Positions 36,357-45,307 of a stretch of DNA of 64,000 nt are shown piece after piece (positions within the stretch are counted from its first letter, which is position 1; each line of letters opens with the position of its first letter). The translations under genes were made by a program, and so were the position numbers. The notes under the pieces are model-generated. The model ran no database searches, was not told the DNA's origin, and saw only the letters and a list, made by a program, of their open reading frames with translations. The stretch covers positions 1 to 64,000 of the forward strand of contig NZ_SOAX01000003.1 of the NCBI RefSeq assembly GCF_004364635.1, read 5' to 3'. This stretch comes from Halospina denitrificans (lineage in GTDB: Bacteria; Pseudomonadota; Gammaproteobacteria; Pseudomonadales; Oleiphilaceae).

Positions 36357-36751
36357 CAGTTCTGCCCCAGGAAGCCGGTGAACACGAGTTGCTGCTGCCG
36401 ACGGTCGGCAACCCGTTCATTGATGCGGTAAACGGTCATCTCGACCCGCCGGATTGCAGGATCTTCCGTATTGCTGATGTCGGTCTCGATTTCCCAGTCG
36501 TAGGGCCCGTAGGAGAGCTCCTCGTCGGACTCGCCCGTGCCGGGCAGCTCGTCCTGGAGGCGCATTTCCGTGAGCCGGTTGCGGGCAATCCAGGTGGCCA
36601 TGGTCTGGCCTTCGATCCGCCGGTAGTTGCCCATGTATCCGGTGGCCACCTGCTGGAGGGTGGCTGCCAGCAATGCGAAAATCATCAGCGCAATCATGAC
36701 CTCAATGAGCGTAAAGCCTGCCGCCTTGCTTGCGTGGCGCCTCATGGTCAC
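36356..36751 (-). CDS. gspI: Type II secretion minor pseudopilin GspI
   Basis: A 131-residue pseudopilin with the processing site AGFTLIEVMIAL and the GspI-like segment TMATWIARNRLTEMRLQDE. It seeds the pseudopilus tip with GspJ and GspK. Its start overlaps the gspH end by 4 bases. Confidence 0.92.
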   Translation of the reverse strand: MTMRRHASKAAGFTLIEVMIALMIFALLAATLQQVATGYMGNYRRIEGQTMATWIARNRLTEMRLQDELPGTGESDEELSYGPYDWEIETDISNTEDPAIRRVEMTVYRINERVADRRQQQLVFTGFLGQN

Positions 36752-37296
36752 AGCTCCCCGCTATCCGGCTCGTCGCCGGGTCGTGACCAGTCCGGGCCAT
36801 TAACGCCGTCGCTCTGGATGCGGTGGACGGCCTCCTGCTGTTTCCGCCACCAGATGGAGAGCTCAAACGGAGTCATTTGGCCGCTCGAAAAAAACACGAT
36901 GTGGGGAATCAGTTCAGCGTCACTGTCCCCCAATCCGGTTCCGCCCCCGGAGTCGCCTTCGCTCTGAATCTCGATCTCCGCCCATTTCGGAAGGCGACCA
37001 CCCGGCAGCCCTCCTCGCGGCTCGGGCACCCATTCCGCCTCATCGCGATCGAACACCAGGAAACGGTAGCGATTGTCTTCCTCGAAGCGGACGCCCATCT
37101 CCCGGCTGGTCAGCACGGCCTCGTCCGCCGCGGCCTGCATGCGCAGGTAGAGGGTTCTCGTAACCTCGGTCAGCTCGCGCCGCTCGCCACCACCGCCGAT
37201 ATTCATACCCACGAGACTGATAAGCAGTCCAACAACGACAAGGACCACCATGAGCTCGATCAGCGTAAAGCCCCGCTGGGAAGGCGCGCGCCCCAT
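36748..37296 (-). CDS. gspH: Type II secretion minor pseudopilin GspH
   Basis: A 182-residue pseudopilin. The start at 37296 (MGRAPSQRGFTLIELMVV) places the prepilin cleavage site near residue 9 as usual; the longer open frame from 37428 lies inside gspG and is rejected. The periplasmic part contains TLYLRMQAAADEAVLTSREMGVRF, characteristic of GspH. It starts 7 bases after gspG. Confidence 0.9.
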   Translation of the reverse strand: MGRAPSQRGFTLIELMVVLVVVGLLISLVGMNIGGGGERRELTEVTRTLYLRMQAAADEAVLTSREMGVRFEEDNRYRFLVFDRDEAEWVPEPRGGLPGGRLPKWAEIEIQSEGDSGGGTGLGDSDAELIPHIVFFSSGQMTPFELSIWWRKQQEAVHRIQSDGVNGPDWSRPGDEPDSGEL

Positions 37297-37303
37297 GGGT
37301 CGA

Positions 37304-37750
37304 TTAATCCTGGAGATCCCAGACGCTGATATCCGCGTTGACACCCTCGCCACCTTCACGGCCATCCGCACCCAGAGAATAGAGGTCGTAGGGGCCATTG
37401 GAACCCGGGCTGACGTACTCATATTCATTGCCCCAGGGGTCTTCCGGGACGGAATTCATATAGCCTTCCGGGTTCCAGTTCGTCGGTTCGGGGTTACCGG
37501 AAGGTTTTTCCACCAGTGCCTCAAGCCCCTGCTGCGTGGACGGGTAGTGACTGTTGTCCAGCCGGTACATATCCAGGGCACTGCTGATCTGGCGCATCTG
37601 GGCCTTGGCCGTGGTCACACGGGCCTCGTCGCCCCGCCCCATGATGTTGGGCGCAACCAGGGCGACAAGGAGCCCGATGATGACCATGACCACCATGATC
37701 TCAATCAGCGTGAAGCCGCGTTCGGTTCTTCGATTCGTCATCAGTTTCAT
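37304..37750 (-). CDS. gspG: Type II secretion major pseudopilin GspG
   Basis: A 148-residue major pseudopilin with the prepilin site RGFTLIEIMVVMVIIGLL, Glu5 of the mature protein present, and the conserved C-terminal calcium-site region DPWGNEYEYVSPGSNGPYDL and SLGADGREGG. It polymerises into the pseudopilus that pushes substrates through the secretin. It overlaps gspF by 4 bases. Confidence 0.96.
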   Translation of the reverse strand: MKLMTNRRTERGFTLIEIMVVMVIIGLLVALVAPNIMGRGDEARVTTAKAQMRQISSALDMYRLDNSHYPSTQQGLEALVEKPSGNPEPTNWNPEGYMNSVPEDPWGNEYEYVSPGSNGPYDLYSLGADGREGGEGVNADISVWDLQD

Positions 37751-38958
37751 CCCATTATCTGGCTCATGTTCATGATCGGCAGCATTATTGCCATCACGAT
37801 GATAAGTACAACAGCGCCCATCACCAGCAGCATGAGCGGCTCGAAAAGCCCCACCAGCGCTGTGATCTTACCCTGAAGGTCATTCTCCTGGTGCGCCGCC
37901 GTGCGCTCCAGCATCCGGTCCAGCTCGCCGCTGACCTCCCCGCTGCCGATCATGTGAATCATCATCGGCGGGAAATACCCGGTCTTTTCCAGGGCGTTCT
38001 TGAGCGAGCCACCCTCGCTGACCGCCTGGGTTGCTTCCCGCACGCGCAACTTGAGGTACTCGTTGGACAGAACTTCCCCCGAGATCCTCATGGCCTCCAC
38101 CAGCGGAACACCGCTACTCGTAAGTATGCTGACCGTACTGGCAAAACGGGCCGTATTCAGGCCCCGTGAAAGCTTGGAGATGAAGGGAATGTGCAGCAAT
38201 TGGCGATGGAAGCGCAAGCGGAACTGTTCCTTCTGCAGAGCGAAGCGGAATGCAATCCCTGCTGCGACCAACAGCAGCAGCATCAGCCAGCCCCAATCCA
38301 CAAAAAAATTGCTAATGGCCAGCAGGCCCTTGGTCAGCGTGGGCAGTTCCTGGCCACTGCGCACGAAAACATCAATGATATCCGGAACCACATAGGTCAG
38401 CAGGAAAACCACAATGGCGATCGCCACAAACGTCAGAATGACCGGGTAGATCGCCGCCAGCTGGATCTTCTGTCGCGCCTCCTGGCGTGACTCGGTGTAG
38501 TCCGCCAGCCGGTTCAGCACCAGGTCCATGTGCCCCGCGTGTTCCCCGGCCGCTACTGTTGCGCGGTACAGGTGTGGAAAGGCGTTGGGGAACTCCCCCA
38601 GGCTGCCGGCCAGCGTATAGCCCTCAAGGACCTTGCCGCGTACGGCCAGCATCATGCTCTTGGTGCGGGGGTGTTCCGATTGCCCTGCAATTGCCGACAG
38701 AGCCTGCTCCACCGGAATACCGGACTGGATGAGGGTCGCGAGCTGGCGGGTCACCAGCGCCAGGTCGGATGTCGATAGCCCCTTGCCAAACTGGAATCCA
38801 GAGGGCTTACGGTGGCGATCCTGGGTCGGCGAGACTTCGAGGGGCATCCAGCCCTTCTCGCGCAGCTGTTGCCGGATGGCCCGGGCACTGTCGGCCTCGA
38901 GCACTCCCTTTTTCTGTTTTCCCCGCTGGTCAAGTGCCTTGAACTCAAACGCTGCCAT
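37747..38958 (-). CDS. gspF: Type II secretion inner-membrane platform protein GspF
   Basis: A 403-residue polytopic protein with two repeated cytoplasmic four-helix domains separated and followed by membrane helices (LTFVAIAIVVFLLTYVVPDI; LVMGAVVLIIVMAIMLPI), the standard GspF/PilC fold. It anchors the ATPase at the base of the pseudopilus. It starts 3 bases after gspE. Confidence 0.95.
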   Translation of the reverse strand: MAAFEFKALDQRGKQKKGVLEADSARAIRQQLREKGWMPLEVSPTQDRHRKPSGFQFGKGLSTSDLALVTRQLATLIQSGIPVEQALSAIAGQSEHPRTKSMMLAVRGKVLEGYTLAGSLGEFPNAFPHLYRATVAAGEHAGHMDLVLNRLADYTESRQEARQKIQLAAIYPVILTFVAIAIVVFLLTYVVPDIIDVFVRSGQELPTLTKGLLAISNFFVDWGWLMLLLLVAAGIAFRFALQKEQFRLRFHRQLLHIPFISKLSRGLNTARFASTVSILTSSGVPLVEAMRISGEVLSNEYLKLRVREATQAVSEGGSLKNALEKTGYFPPMMIHMIGSGEVSGELDRMLERTAAHQENDLQGKITALVGLFEPLMLLVMGAVVLIIVMAIMLPIMNMSQIMG

Positions 38959-38961
38959 GCA

Positions 38962-40467
38962 TTATCCCCGGTGGGTGACGCGCAGAACTTCTTCCACCGT
39001 CGTGGTGCCATTGAGTATTTTACTCACGCCATCCGTGTGAATGCTGGGACCGCGTTCGCGCGCTGCGCGCTCAAGTGCCATTTCGCCCGCCTGGTCGTGG
39101 ATCAGGGTCCGCAGGCCTTCATCTATGCCGATGATCTCATAGATCCCCATGCGTCCCCGGTAGCCAAGCTGGTTGCAGTTCTCGCAGCCACTGTGCCGGT
39201 ATATGGTTGGCGGGTTGTCCGGGTCCTTCTGAAGGAATTCGCACTCGGTGGCATCCGGCTTATAGGGTTGCTTACAGTCCTCACAGAGGACGCGCACCAA
39301 CCGCTGCGCGGCGATACCGATAATGCTGGAGGAAATGAGGAACGGCTCCACCCCCATATCGATCAGGCGGGTAATGGCGCCAACGGCCGTGTTCGTGTGC
39401 AGGGTCGACAGCACCAGGTGGCCGGTCAGACTGGCCTGGACGGCGATCTCGGCCGTTTCCAGGTCGCGGATCTCGCCAATCATCACCACGTCCGGATCCT
39501 GGCGCAGTATGGCCCGCAGCCCCCGGGCAAAGGTCATATCCACTTTCGGGTTGACCTGGGTCTGGCCAATGCCCGGCAGGTTGTACTCAATGGGATCCTC
39601 GACGGTAAGGATGTTGCTGGAGCGATCGTTGATCTCGGTAAGCGAGCCGTAAAGCGTGGTGGTCTTACCCGAACCGGTAGGCCCCGTCACCAGGATAATA
39701 CCGTAAGGCCGGTGAACCAGATTCTTGAGGAGCTTGAGATCGCGCTCGGCCATGCCGATGGAATCCAGTTCCAGGAGCCCGGCCTCCTTGTCCAGGAGAC
39801 GCAGAACCACCCGTTCGCCGTTGGATGAAGGCATGGTGGAGACACGGATGTCGATTTCCCGGCCACCGACCCGCAGCGAGATGCGGCCATCCTGGGGTAC
39901 CCGTTTTTCCGCAATATCCAGCTTGGCCATAACCTTGATTCTGGAGACCAGCAGCGGCGCCAGGGCCCGCTTGGGCTGTACGACTTCGCGCAGCACGCCA
40001 TCCACCCGGAACCGGATAACCAGGCGTTTCTCGTAGGTCTCAACATGGATGTCCGAAGCACCGCTCTTGATGGCTTCCGTCAGGATGGCATTGATCAGGC
40101 GGATAACCGGCGCGTCGTCCTCCTGCTCCATCAGGTCCTCGGTTTCCGGAACCGAATCCGCCAGGCTGGCCAGGTCCATCTCGTCGCCGATCCCTTCCAC
40201 CATCTGCATGGCTTCCTCGGAATCGTTCTGATAGGCGCGGGTCAGTGCGTCGTCAAAGTCGTCCGCTTCCACTTCGCGGATGCGCGCACGTCCGCGACTG
40301 AGCCGGGTTGCCTCGGCAATCGCCTGCGCCGACGCGCCCGGGCGTACGAGGAGTTCCGGATGCCCCTGGGTGTCCGGTGTCAGGATGACGCCGTTACGCC
40401 GGGCAAAACTGAAAGGCAGTCTCGGCTCATTGGGACGCGCTGTGTCGTTAAGGGTTTCAGGACTCAA
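38962..40467 (-). CDS. gspE: Type II secretion ATPase GspE
   Basis: A 501-residue secretion ATPase: N-terminal domain (about residues 1-110), then the motor with Walker A GPTGSGKTTTLYG, the Asp box ILTVEDPIEY, Walker B AILRQDPDVVMIGEIRD, the His box, and a tetracysteine zinc element (CEDC and CENC, about residues 395-430). It powers pseudopilus growth through GspL and GspF. It is first in the minus-strand gspEFGHIJKLM run, divergent from gspC. Confidence 0.96.
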   Translation of the reverse strand: MSPETLNDTARPNEPRLPFSFARRNGVILTPDTQGHPELLVRPGASAQAIAEATRLSRGRARIREVEADDFDDALTRAYQNDSEEAMQMVEGIGDEMDLASLADSVPETEDLMEQEDDAPVIRLINAILTEAIKSGASDIHVETYEKRLVIRFRVDGVLREVVQPKRALAPLLVSRIKVMAKLDIAEKRVPQDGRISLRVGGREIDIRVSTMPSSNGERVVLRLLDKEAGLLELDSIGMAERDLKLLKNLVHRPYGIILVTGPTGSGKTTTLYGSLTEINDRSSNILTVEDPIEYNLPGIGQTQVNPKVDMTFARGLRAILRQDPDVVMIGEIRDLETAEIAVQASLTGHLVLSTLHTNTAVGAITRLIDMGVEPFLISSSIIGIAAQRLVRVLCEDCKQPYKPDATECEFLQKDPDNPPTIYRHSGCENCNQLGYRGRMGIYEIIGIDEGLRTLIHDQAGEMALERAARERGPSIHTDGVSKILNGTTTVEEVLRVTHRG

Positions 40468-40592
40468 GAAATTCTCCGTGTGCCCGGGACCACAGAATGG
40501 GCTAATCTGGGCGCAGTCTGTTTGTGGATACGTTAGTATCCCGTGATAATGAAGGCAACACCAACAGATTTCCCGAAGGGTCCTGATTGTCC

Positions 40593-41225
40593 ATGGAAAA
40601 ACTGCTCAATGCCATGCCCGTGCTCACAAGTCTGATCCTCGGGCTGCTCGTAGCCATTGGCCTTGCGTGGCAGGGAATGGGGCTGCGTGACGAGATGAGC
40701 GTCAACACTCATGGGGCGCAGCAGCAGACCCGGACGCAACAGACTGACAGCGCGCCCGCCCAGGCTGTGGACCTGAAGGAACTCACTTTCTTTGGTGAGC
40801 CCGGTGATAATGCGGCCCCGCAGGTAACCGACGCCGAGGATCTGCCCGAGACCAACCTCCAGCTCGTGCTCCGGGGGGTCATGGCCGGCGATACTGAGGA
40901 GCGCGACAGCGCCCTGGTGGAAGGGCCTGACGGCGAGACGGAAGTCTACCGGGTGAGCGAGTCTCTGCCGGGCGATGCCGTGCTCAGGAAGGTGCACCGC
41001 AAGCGCATCGTGATCGAGCGCGGAGGAGCGCTTGAGACGCTCTCCTTCCCCGAGAATGAGACGGGCGACAGCGTAACCGTCGCCAACGCCAACTCGCGCT
41101 CATCGCAGTCACGCCCTGAACCCGATGCCAGTGGCAGCAGCTCCAGAAACCGCAAATTCCAGGGACGCGAAAAGGATGTACGGGAACGCCTCAATAAACT
41201 CCGCGAACGGCTCAGTGACAACTGA
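40593..41225 (+). CDS. gspC: Type II secretion protein GspC, without PDZ domain
   Basis: A roughly 210-residue inner-membrane protein: a membrane helix near residues 8-27, a linker, and the homology region (about residues 58-135, LKELTFFGEP and LQLVLRGVMAGDTEERDSALV). The C-terminus is a charged, basic tail ending in a predicted coil (REKDVRERLNKLRERL), with no PDZ domain, as in XcpP. GspC connects the inner platform to the secretin. Start may be ATG 40593 or TTG 40587, the latter better spaced from AAGGG. It is divergent from gspE; gspD does not follow. Confidence 0.82.
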   Translation: MEKLLNAMPVLTSLILGLLVAIGLAWQGMGLRDEMSVNTHGAQQQTRTQQTDSAPAQAVDLKELTFFGEPGDNAAPQVTDAEDLPETNLQLVLRGVMAGDTEERDSALVEGPDGETEVYRVSESLPGDAVLRKVHRKRIVIERGGALETLSFPENETGDSVTVANANSRSSQSRPEPDASGSSSRNRKFQGREKDVRERLNKLRERLSDN

Positions 41226-41240
41226 CCGCTGGCAACCGCC

Positions 41241-41876
41241 ATGCGAACCCTTCTTGCCCTAGTGCTCTTTCTCTTTGCTGTGGCCGCCGTGGATGGCCTG
41301 GAGTTGGGCAGCCGGCTGCTTGATTATGTGGAACGCGAGTTCGGTGAAGCGGCTCGTGGCAGGCTTGAGAACTGGCAGGCCCTGGTTGCCGAGCATCGCG
41401 AATCCCCCGAACCGCTCCAGCTCGAGGCGGTTAACCGGTTTTTCAATAAACGTGATTTCCGAAGCGACCTGGCTCACTGGGGTGAATCCGACTACTGGGC
41501 CACACCGGTGGAATTCCTGGCCACGGATGCCGGGGACTGCGAAGAATACGCCAACTCCAAATACATGACGCTCCGCGCTCTGGGCGTACCGGATGAGCGC
41601 ATGCGTATTACCTATGTGGATGCAAGGCAGCTTAACCAGGCTCACATGGTGCTCGCCTATTACCCGGAGCCCGGCGCGGAACCGCTGATTCTCGACAATC
41701 TTGTTGATTCCATCCAGCCGGCCTCCCAGCGCCAGGACCTCGAGCCGGTCTACAGTTTCAATGGCAGTGATCTGTGGCTTTCCCGGGAGGCGCGGGAGGA
41801 CCGACGGATCGGGTCGGCCGACGATGTTGCGGAATGGCGCCGTCTTCGCGACCGCATGATCAATATTACCGATTAG
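41241..41876 (+). CDS. Transglutaminase-like cysteine peptidase, LapG family
   Basis: A 211-residue exported protein (signal peptide about residues 1-18) of the bacterial transglutaminase-like cysteine peptidase family. The triad is visible as Cys100 in DAGDCEEYANSKY, His135 in QAHMVLAYY and Asp152 in LILDNLV. LapG in Pseudomonas clips the LapA adhesin and is held by LapD in response to c-di-GMP; no LapD-type receptor or adhesin lies in the window. It follows gspC by 15 bases, at the position where many systems have gspD. Confidence 0.85.
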   Translation: MRTLLALVLFLFAVAAVDGLELGSRLLDYVEREFGEAARGRLENWQALVAEHRESPEPLQLEAVNRFFNKRDFRSDLAHWGESDYWATPVEFLATDAGDCEEYANSKYMTLRALGVPDERMRITYVDARQLNQAHMVLAYYPEPGAEPLILDNLVDSIQPASQRQDLEPVYSFNGSDLWLSREAREDRRIGSADDVAEWRRLRDRMINITD

Positions 41877-41928
41877 CCGTGCCCTGGCATTGAATTCGCG
41901 GGTGGCGTTAATTGTCAGCGTTGCGGCT

Positions 41929-41948
41929 TTACGTTAACGTTAACGTAA
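41929..41948. promoter_or_regulatory. LiuR operator and MerR-type promoter of the liu genes
   Basis: A perfect 20-base palindrome (half-site TTACGTTAAC) lies upstream of liuR. It sits between TTGCGG (41921-41926) and TAATAC (41946-41951), spaced by 19 bases, the long spacer typical of promoters that MerR-family proteins untwist. LiuR is the expected binder. Confidence 0.75.
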
Positions 41949-41976
41949 TACGCATCACGGTAGGGAGTTGTTCGAT

Positions 41977-42354
41977 TTGAATCGCGAAAAGACCTATGGA
42001 ATCGGTGAGCTGGCGCGGGATTTTGATGTGACGACGCGGACGATCCGTTTCTATGAGGAGGCGGGGCTTCTGAGCCCGGCTCGGGAGGGTCAGCAGCGGG
42101 TCTATACGGATGCGGATCGGGTGAAGTTGAAGTTGATTCTGCGGGGGAAGCGGCTGGGGTTCAGTCTGTCGGAGTCGCGGGATCTTATTGAGATGTACGA
42201 TCCGGAATCCGGGAATTCGCGGCAGCTCAATGCTTTACTGTCAAAAATTCAGGAGAGGCGTGAGCAGCTGAATGAGCAGATGCGGGAGATTGAGTTGATG
42301 CAGGTGGAATTGGAGGAAGCTGAAAAGCGTTGTTTGGATGCTTTTGATCGGTGA
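41977..42354 (+). CDS. liuR: MerR-family regulator LiuR
   Basis: A 125-residue MerR-family regulator with the winged HTH YGIGELARDFDVTTRTIRFYEEAGLL (residues about 6-35) and a C-terminal dimerisation helix (IQERREQLNEQMREIELMQVELEEAEKRCLD). It controls branched-chain amino acid breakdown in gammaproteobacteria. No ATG is available: TTG 41977 is favoured, with TAGGGAG 9 bases upstream; TTG 41968 is the alternative. Guanine-rich codons are frequent, as in liuA. Confidence 0.88.
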   Translation: MNREKTYGIGELARDFDVTTRTIRFYEEAGLLSPAREGQQRVYTDADRVKLKLILRGKRLGFSLSESRDLIEMYDPESGNSRQLNALLSKIQERREQLNEQMREIELMQVELEEAEKRCLDAFDR

Positions 42355-42360
42355 AAAGAC

Positions 42361-42485
42361 GGAGGGCCCCGGAGGGTGGGGAAGGCTTTTCGGGACACGC
42401 AGTGAATACGTCCGTGTACGCTCGCTTTCGCCATCCATGGCTCAAGACGGTCCCGAAAAGCCTTCCCCACCCTCCGGGGCCCTCC
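42361..42485. repeat. Structured repeat copy 1, between liuR and liuA
   Basis: A perfect inverted repeat: 36-base arms at 42361-42396 and 42450-42485 enclose a 53-base loop. The loop (GTGAATACGTCCGTGTACGC followed by CCATCCATGG) is shared with copy 2 at 49043 and, inverted, copy 3 at 49213. It begins 6 bases after the liuR stop and ends 37 bases before liuA, inside a presumed operon, so it may attenuate or protect the transcript. Confidence 0.88.
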
Positions 42486-42522
42486 TGAATCGATTGTGAA
42501 ACTGTAAATTTGGAGATTTTCG

Positions 42523-43686
42523 ATGAGCTATCCCGGTCTTAATTTCGCTTTGGACGACACGACGGCCATGCTTCGTGATCAGGTGAGTCAGTTTGCCCAG
42601 GGGGAGATTGCGCCTCGGGCCGGGGCTATTGATCGGGAGAATGCGTTTCCCCGGGATCTGTGGCCGCAATTGGGTGAGATGGGGCTCCTGGGGATGACGG
42701 TTTCGGAGGCTGATGGTGGGACGGGGATGGGTTACCTGGACCATGTTATTGCCATGGAGGAGATTTCGCGGGCTTCCGGGTCTGTGGGGTTGAGTTATGG
42801 GGCGCATTCGAATCTTTGTGTGAATCAGATCTTCCGTAATGGCAGTCCTGAGCAGAAGGCTAAGTACCTGCCGAAGTTGATGACTGGAGAGCATGTTGGT
42901 GCGTTAGCGATGAGTGAGCCCAATGCGGGGTCTGATGTGGTGAGTATGAAGCTGCGGGCCACGCGTGATGGTGAGGGGTTTCGGCTTAATGGCAGCAAGA
43001 TGTGGATTACGAATGGGCCGGATGCGGATGTTTATGTGATCTACGCCAAGACGGAGCCGGAGAAGGAGGCTCGGGGGATTACGGCGTTTCTGGTGGAGCG
43101 GGATACGGCCGGGTTCAGTCAGGGGCCGAAGATGGACAAGTTGGGGATGCGGGGGTCGAATACCTCGGAGTTGATCTTTGAGGATGCCTGGGTGCCGGCG
43201 GAGAACATTCTGGGTGCGGAGAATGACGGGGTTCGCGTTCTTATGTCGGGGCTGGATTACGAGCGTGTGGTGCTGGCTGGCGGGCCCCTGGGCATCATGC
43301 AGGCCTGTCTGGATCTGGTACTGCCCTATGTGCATGAACGTAAGCAGTTCGGTCAGGCTATTGGGGAGTTTCAGTTGATCCAGGCGAAGATTGCGGACAT
43401 GTACACGGAGTTGAACGTGTGTCGTTCCTACCTCTACACCGTTGCGGCCGCCTGTGACCGGGGTGAGACTAGTCGCAAGGACGCTGCTGGCGCGATTCTC
43501 TACTGCTCGGATAAGGCGACGAAGATGGCGCTTGAGGCGATCCAGATTCTGGGCGGTAATGGGTATATCAATGAATACGCCTCGGGCCGGTTGCTGCGTG
43601 ATGCCAAGCTCTATGAGATTGGCGCGGGTACCCAGGAGATCCGGCGGATGCTGATCGGGCGTGAGCTGTTCAAGGAAACGGAGTGA
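42523..43686 (+). CDS. liuA: Isovaleryl-CoA dehydrogenase
   Basis: A 387-residue acyl-CoA dehydrogenase that oxidises isovaleryl-CoA to 3-methylcrotonyl-CoA, passing electrons to ETF. Catalytic Glu247 sits in [18 protein letters not shown], the position used by isovaleryl-CoA dehydrogenases instead of the usual C-terminal Glu. Other blocks are [13 protein letters not shown] and [11 protein letters not shown]. Its codon choice is unusually rich in GGG, GGT and GAT compared with liuB-liuD. Confidence 0.95.
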   Translation: MSYPGLNFALDDTTAMLRDQVSQFAQGEIAPRAGAIDRENAFPRDLWPQLGEMGLLGMTVSEADGGTGMGYLDHVIAMEEISRASGSVGLSYGAHSNLCVNQIFRNGSPEQKAKYLPKLMTGEHVGALAMSEPNAGSDVVSMKLRATRDGEGFRLNGSKMWITNGPDADVYVIYAKTEPEKEARGITAFLVERDTAGFSQGPKMDKLGMRGSNTSELIFEDAWVPAENILGAENDGVRVLMSGLDYERVVLAGGPLGIMQACLDLVLPYVHERKQFGQAIGEFQLIQAKIADMYTELNVCRSYLYTVAAACDRGETSRKDAAGAILYCSDKATKMALEAIQILGGNGYINEYASGRLLRDAKLYEIGAGTQEIRRMLIGRELFKETE

Positions 43687-43690
43687 TCCC

Positions 43691-45298
43691 ATGGGCGTGA
43701 TCGAATCCACCATTGACCGGGACTCGGGTGTTTTCCGCGAGCGGGCCCGGCACATGGAAAGTCTGGTCAGCGACCTGACCTCGACCCTGGCCACTATCCG
43801 GGAAGGCGGCGGTGAGAAGGCGCGGGAGCGGCATCGGGCCAAGGGTAAGCTGCCGGTGCGTGAGCGCATCAATCGGCTGCTCGATCCGGGATCGCCCTTT
43901 CTGGAAGTGGGTCCGATGGCGGCTTACGGTGTCTACGAGAGCGAAGTGCCAGCGGCGGGCGCTGTGGCCGGGATCGGCCGGGTGCGCGGTGTTGAGTGCA
44001 TGATCGTGGGTAACGATGCCACGGTTAAGGGCGGCACCTACTTCCCCATGACGGTCAAGAAGCACCTGCGGGCCCAGACCATTGCCGGGGAGAACCACCT
44101 GCCCTGCATCTACTTGGTGGATTCCGGCGGCGCCAACCTGCCCCAGCAGGACGAAGTCTTTCCGGACCACGATCATTTCGGGCATATCTTCTTCCGCCAG
44201 GCCAACCTGTCCGCCAAAGGCATTCCCCAGATTGCCGTGGTTATGGGCCCCTGCACGGCCGGTGGCGCCTATGTGCCGGCCATGGCGGATGAGGCCATCA
44301 TGGTCGAGGGTCAGAGCACGGTTTACCTGGCCGGGCCGCCCCTGGTGAAAGCCGCCACGGGCGAGACGGTTACTGCCGAGGAGCTTGGCGGCGCGGATGT
44401 CCACACCAGTACGTCCGGCGTCGCGGATCATCTTGCCAAAAGCGAGGAGGACGCGCTGGAACGCGCCCGGGCCTGCATCGCCAACCTGAACTGGCACAAG
44501 GGCGACTGGCTGCGCACCCGCGAACCCCGGGAGCCGCTCTACCCGGCCGAGGATCTCTACGGGATCGTGCCCACGGACCTGAAGACCCCCTATGACGTGC
44601 GGGAAGTGATCGCCCGCCTGGTGGACGGCTCCGAGTTCGATGAATTCAAGGCCCGCTTCGGCACAACCCTGGTTTGCGGCTTCGCCCACTGGGCGGGCAT
44701 GCCGGTGGGCATCATCGCCAACAACGGCATCCTGTTCTCGGATTCCTCCTCCAAAGGCGCCCATTTCGTCGAGCTGTGCTGCCAGCGCGGTATTCCCCTC
44801 GTCTTCCTGCAGAACATTACTGGCTTCATGGTCGGGCGGGATGCGGAACAGGGTGGCATTGCCCGCCATGGGGCAAAACTGGTGAACGCCGTTGCCTGTG
44901 CCGGTGTGCCCAAGTTTACCGTCATCATCGGCGGCAGCTTCGGCGCCGGGAACTACGGGATGTGCGGGCGTGCCTACGAACCTCGCATGCTCTTCATGTG
45001 GCCGAACGCGCGCATTGCCGTCATGGGTGGCGAGCAGGCCGCCGGCGTGCTGGCGGATGTGAAGCGCAATGCGCTGGAACGCCAGGGGGAAAGCTGGTCC
45101 GATGAGGACGAGCAGGCCTTCAAGCAGCCGGTGATTGACCAATTTGAGCGCCAGTCCCACCCCTATTACGCCAGCGCGCGCCTCTGGGACGACGGCATCA
45201 TCGACCCCGTCCAGACCCGCAACGTGATCGCACTGGGCCTCTCGGCGGCTCTCAACGCCCCCGAGCAGGACACCCGCTACGGCATCTTCCGGATGTAA
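43691..45298 (+). CDS. liuB: Methylcrotonyl-CoA carboxylase beta subunit
   Basis: A 535-residue carboxyltransferase subunit that moves CO2 from biotin to 3-methylcrotonyl-CoA to give 3-methylglutaconyl-CoA. The crotonase-like fold is seen in [21 protein letters not shown] and the CoA-binding [10 protein letters not shown]; the C-terminal half carries [23 protein letters not shown] 43691 lies 4 bases after the liuA stop; the longer frame from 43661 is inside liuA. It works with LiuD as a biotin-dependent complex. Confidence 0.95.
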   Translation: MGVIESTIDRDSGVFRERARHMESLVSDLTSTLATIREGGGEKARERHRAKGKLPVRERINRLLDPGSPFLEVGPMAAYGVYESEVPAAGAVAGIGRVRGVECMIVGNDATVKGGTYFPMTVKKHLRAQTIAGENHLPCIYLVDSGGANLPQQDEVFPDHDHFGHIFFRQANLSAKGIPQIAVVMGPCTAGGAYVPAMADEAIMVEGQSTVYLAGPPLVKAATGETVTAEELGGADVHTSTSGVADHLAKSEEDALERARACIANLNWHKGDWLRTREPREPLYPAEDLYGIVPTDLKTPYDVREVIARLVDGSEFDEFKARFGTTLVCGFAHWAGMPVGIIANNGILFSDSSSKGAHFVELCCQRGIPLVFLQNITGFMVGRDAEQGGIARHGAKLVNAVACAGVPKFTVIIGGSFGAGNYGMCGRAYEPRMLFMWPNARIAVMGGEQAAGVLADVKRNALERQGESWSDEDEQAFKQPVIDQFERQSHPYYASARLWDDGIIDPVQTRNVIALGLSAALNAPEQDTRYGIFRM

Positions 45299-45307
45299 GG
45301 AGCCCTC

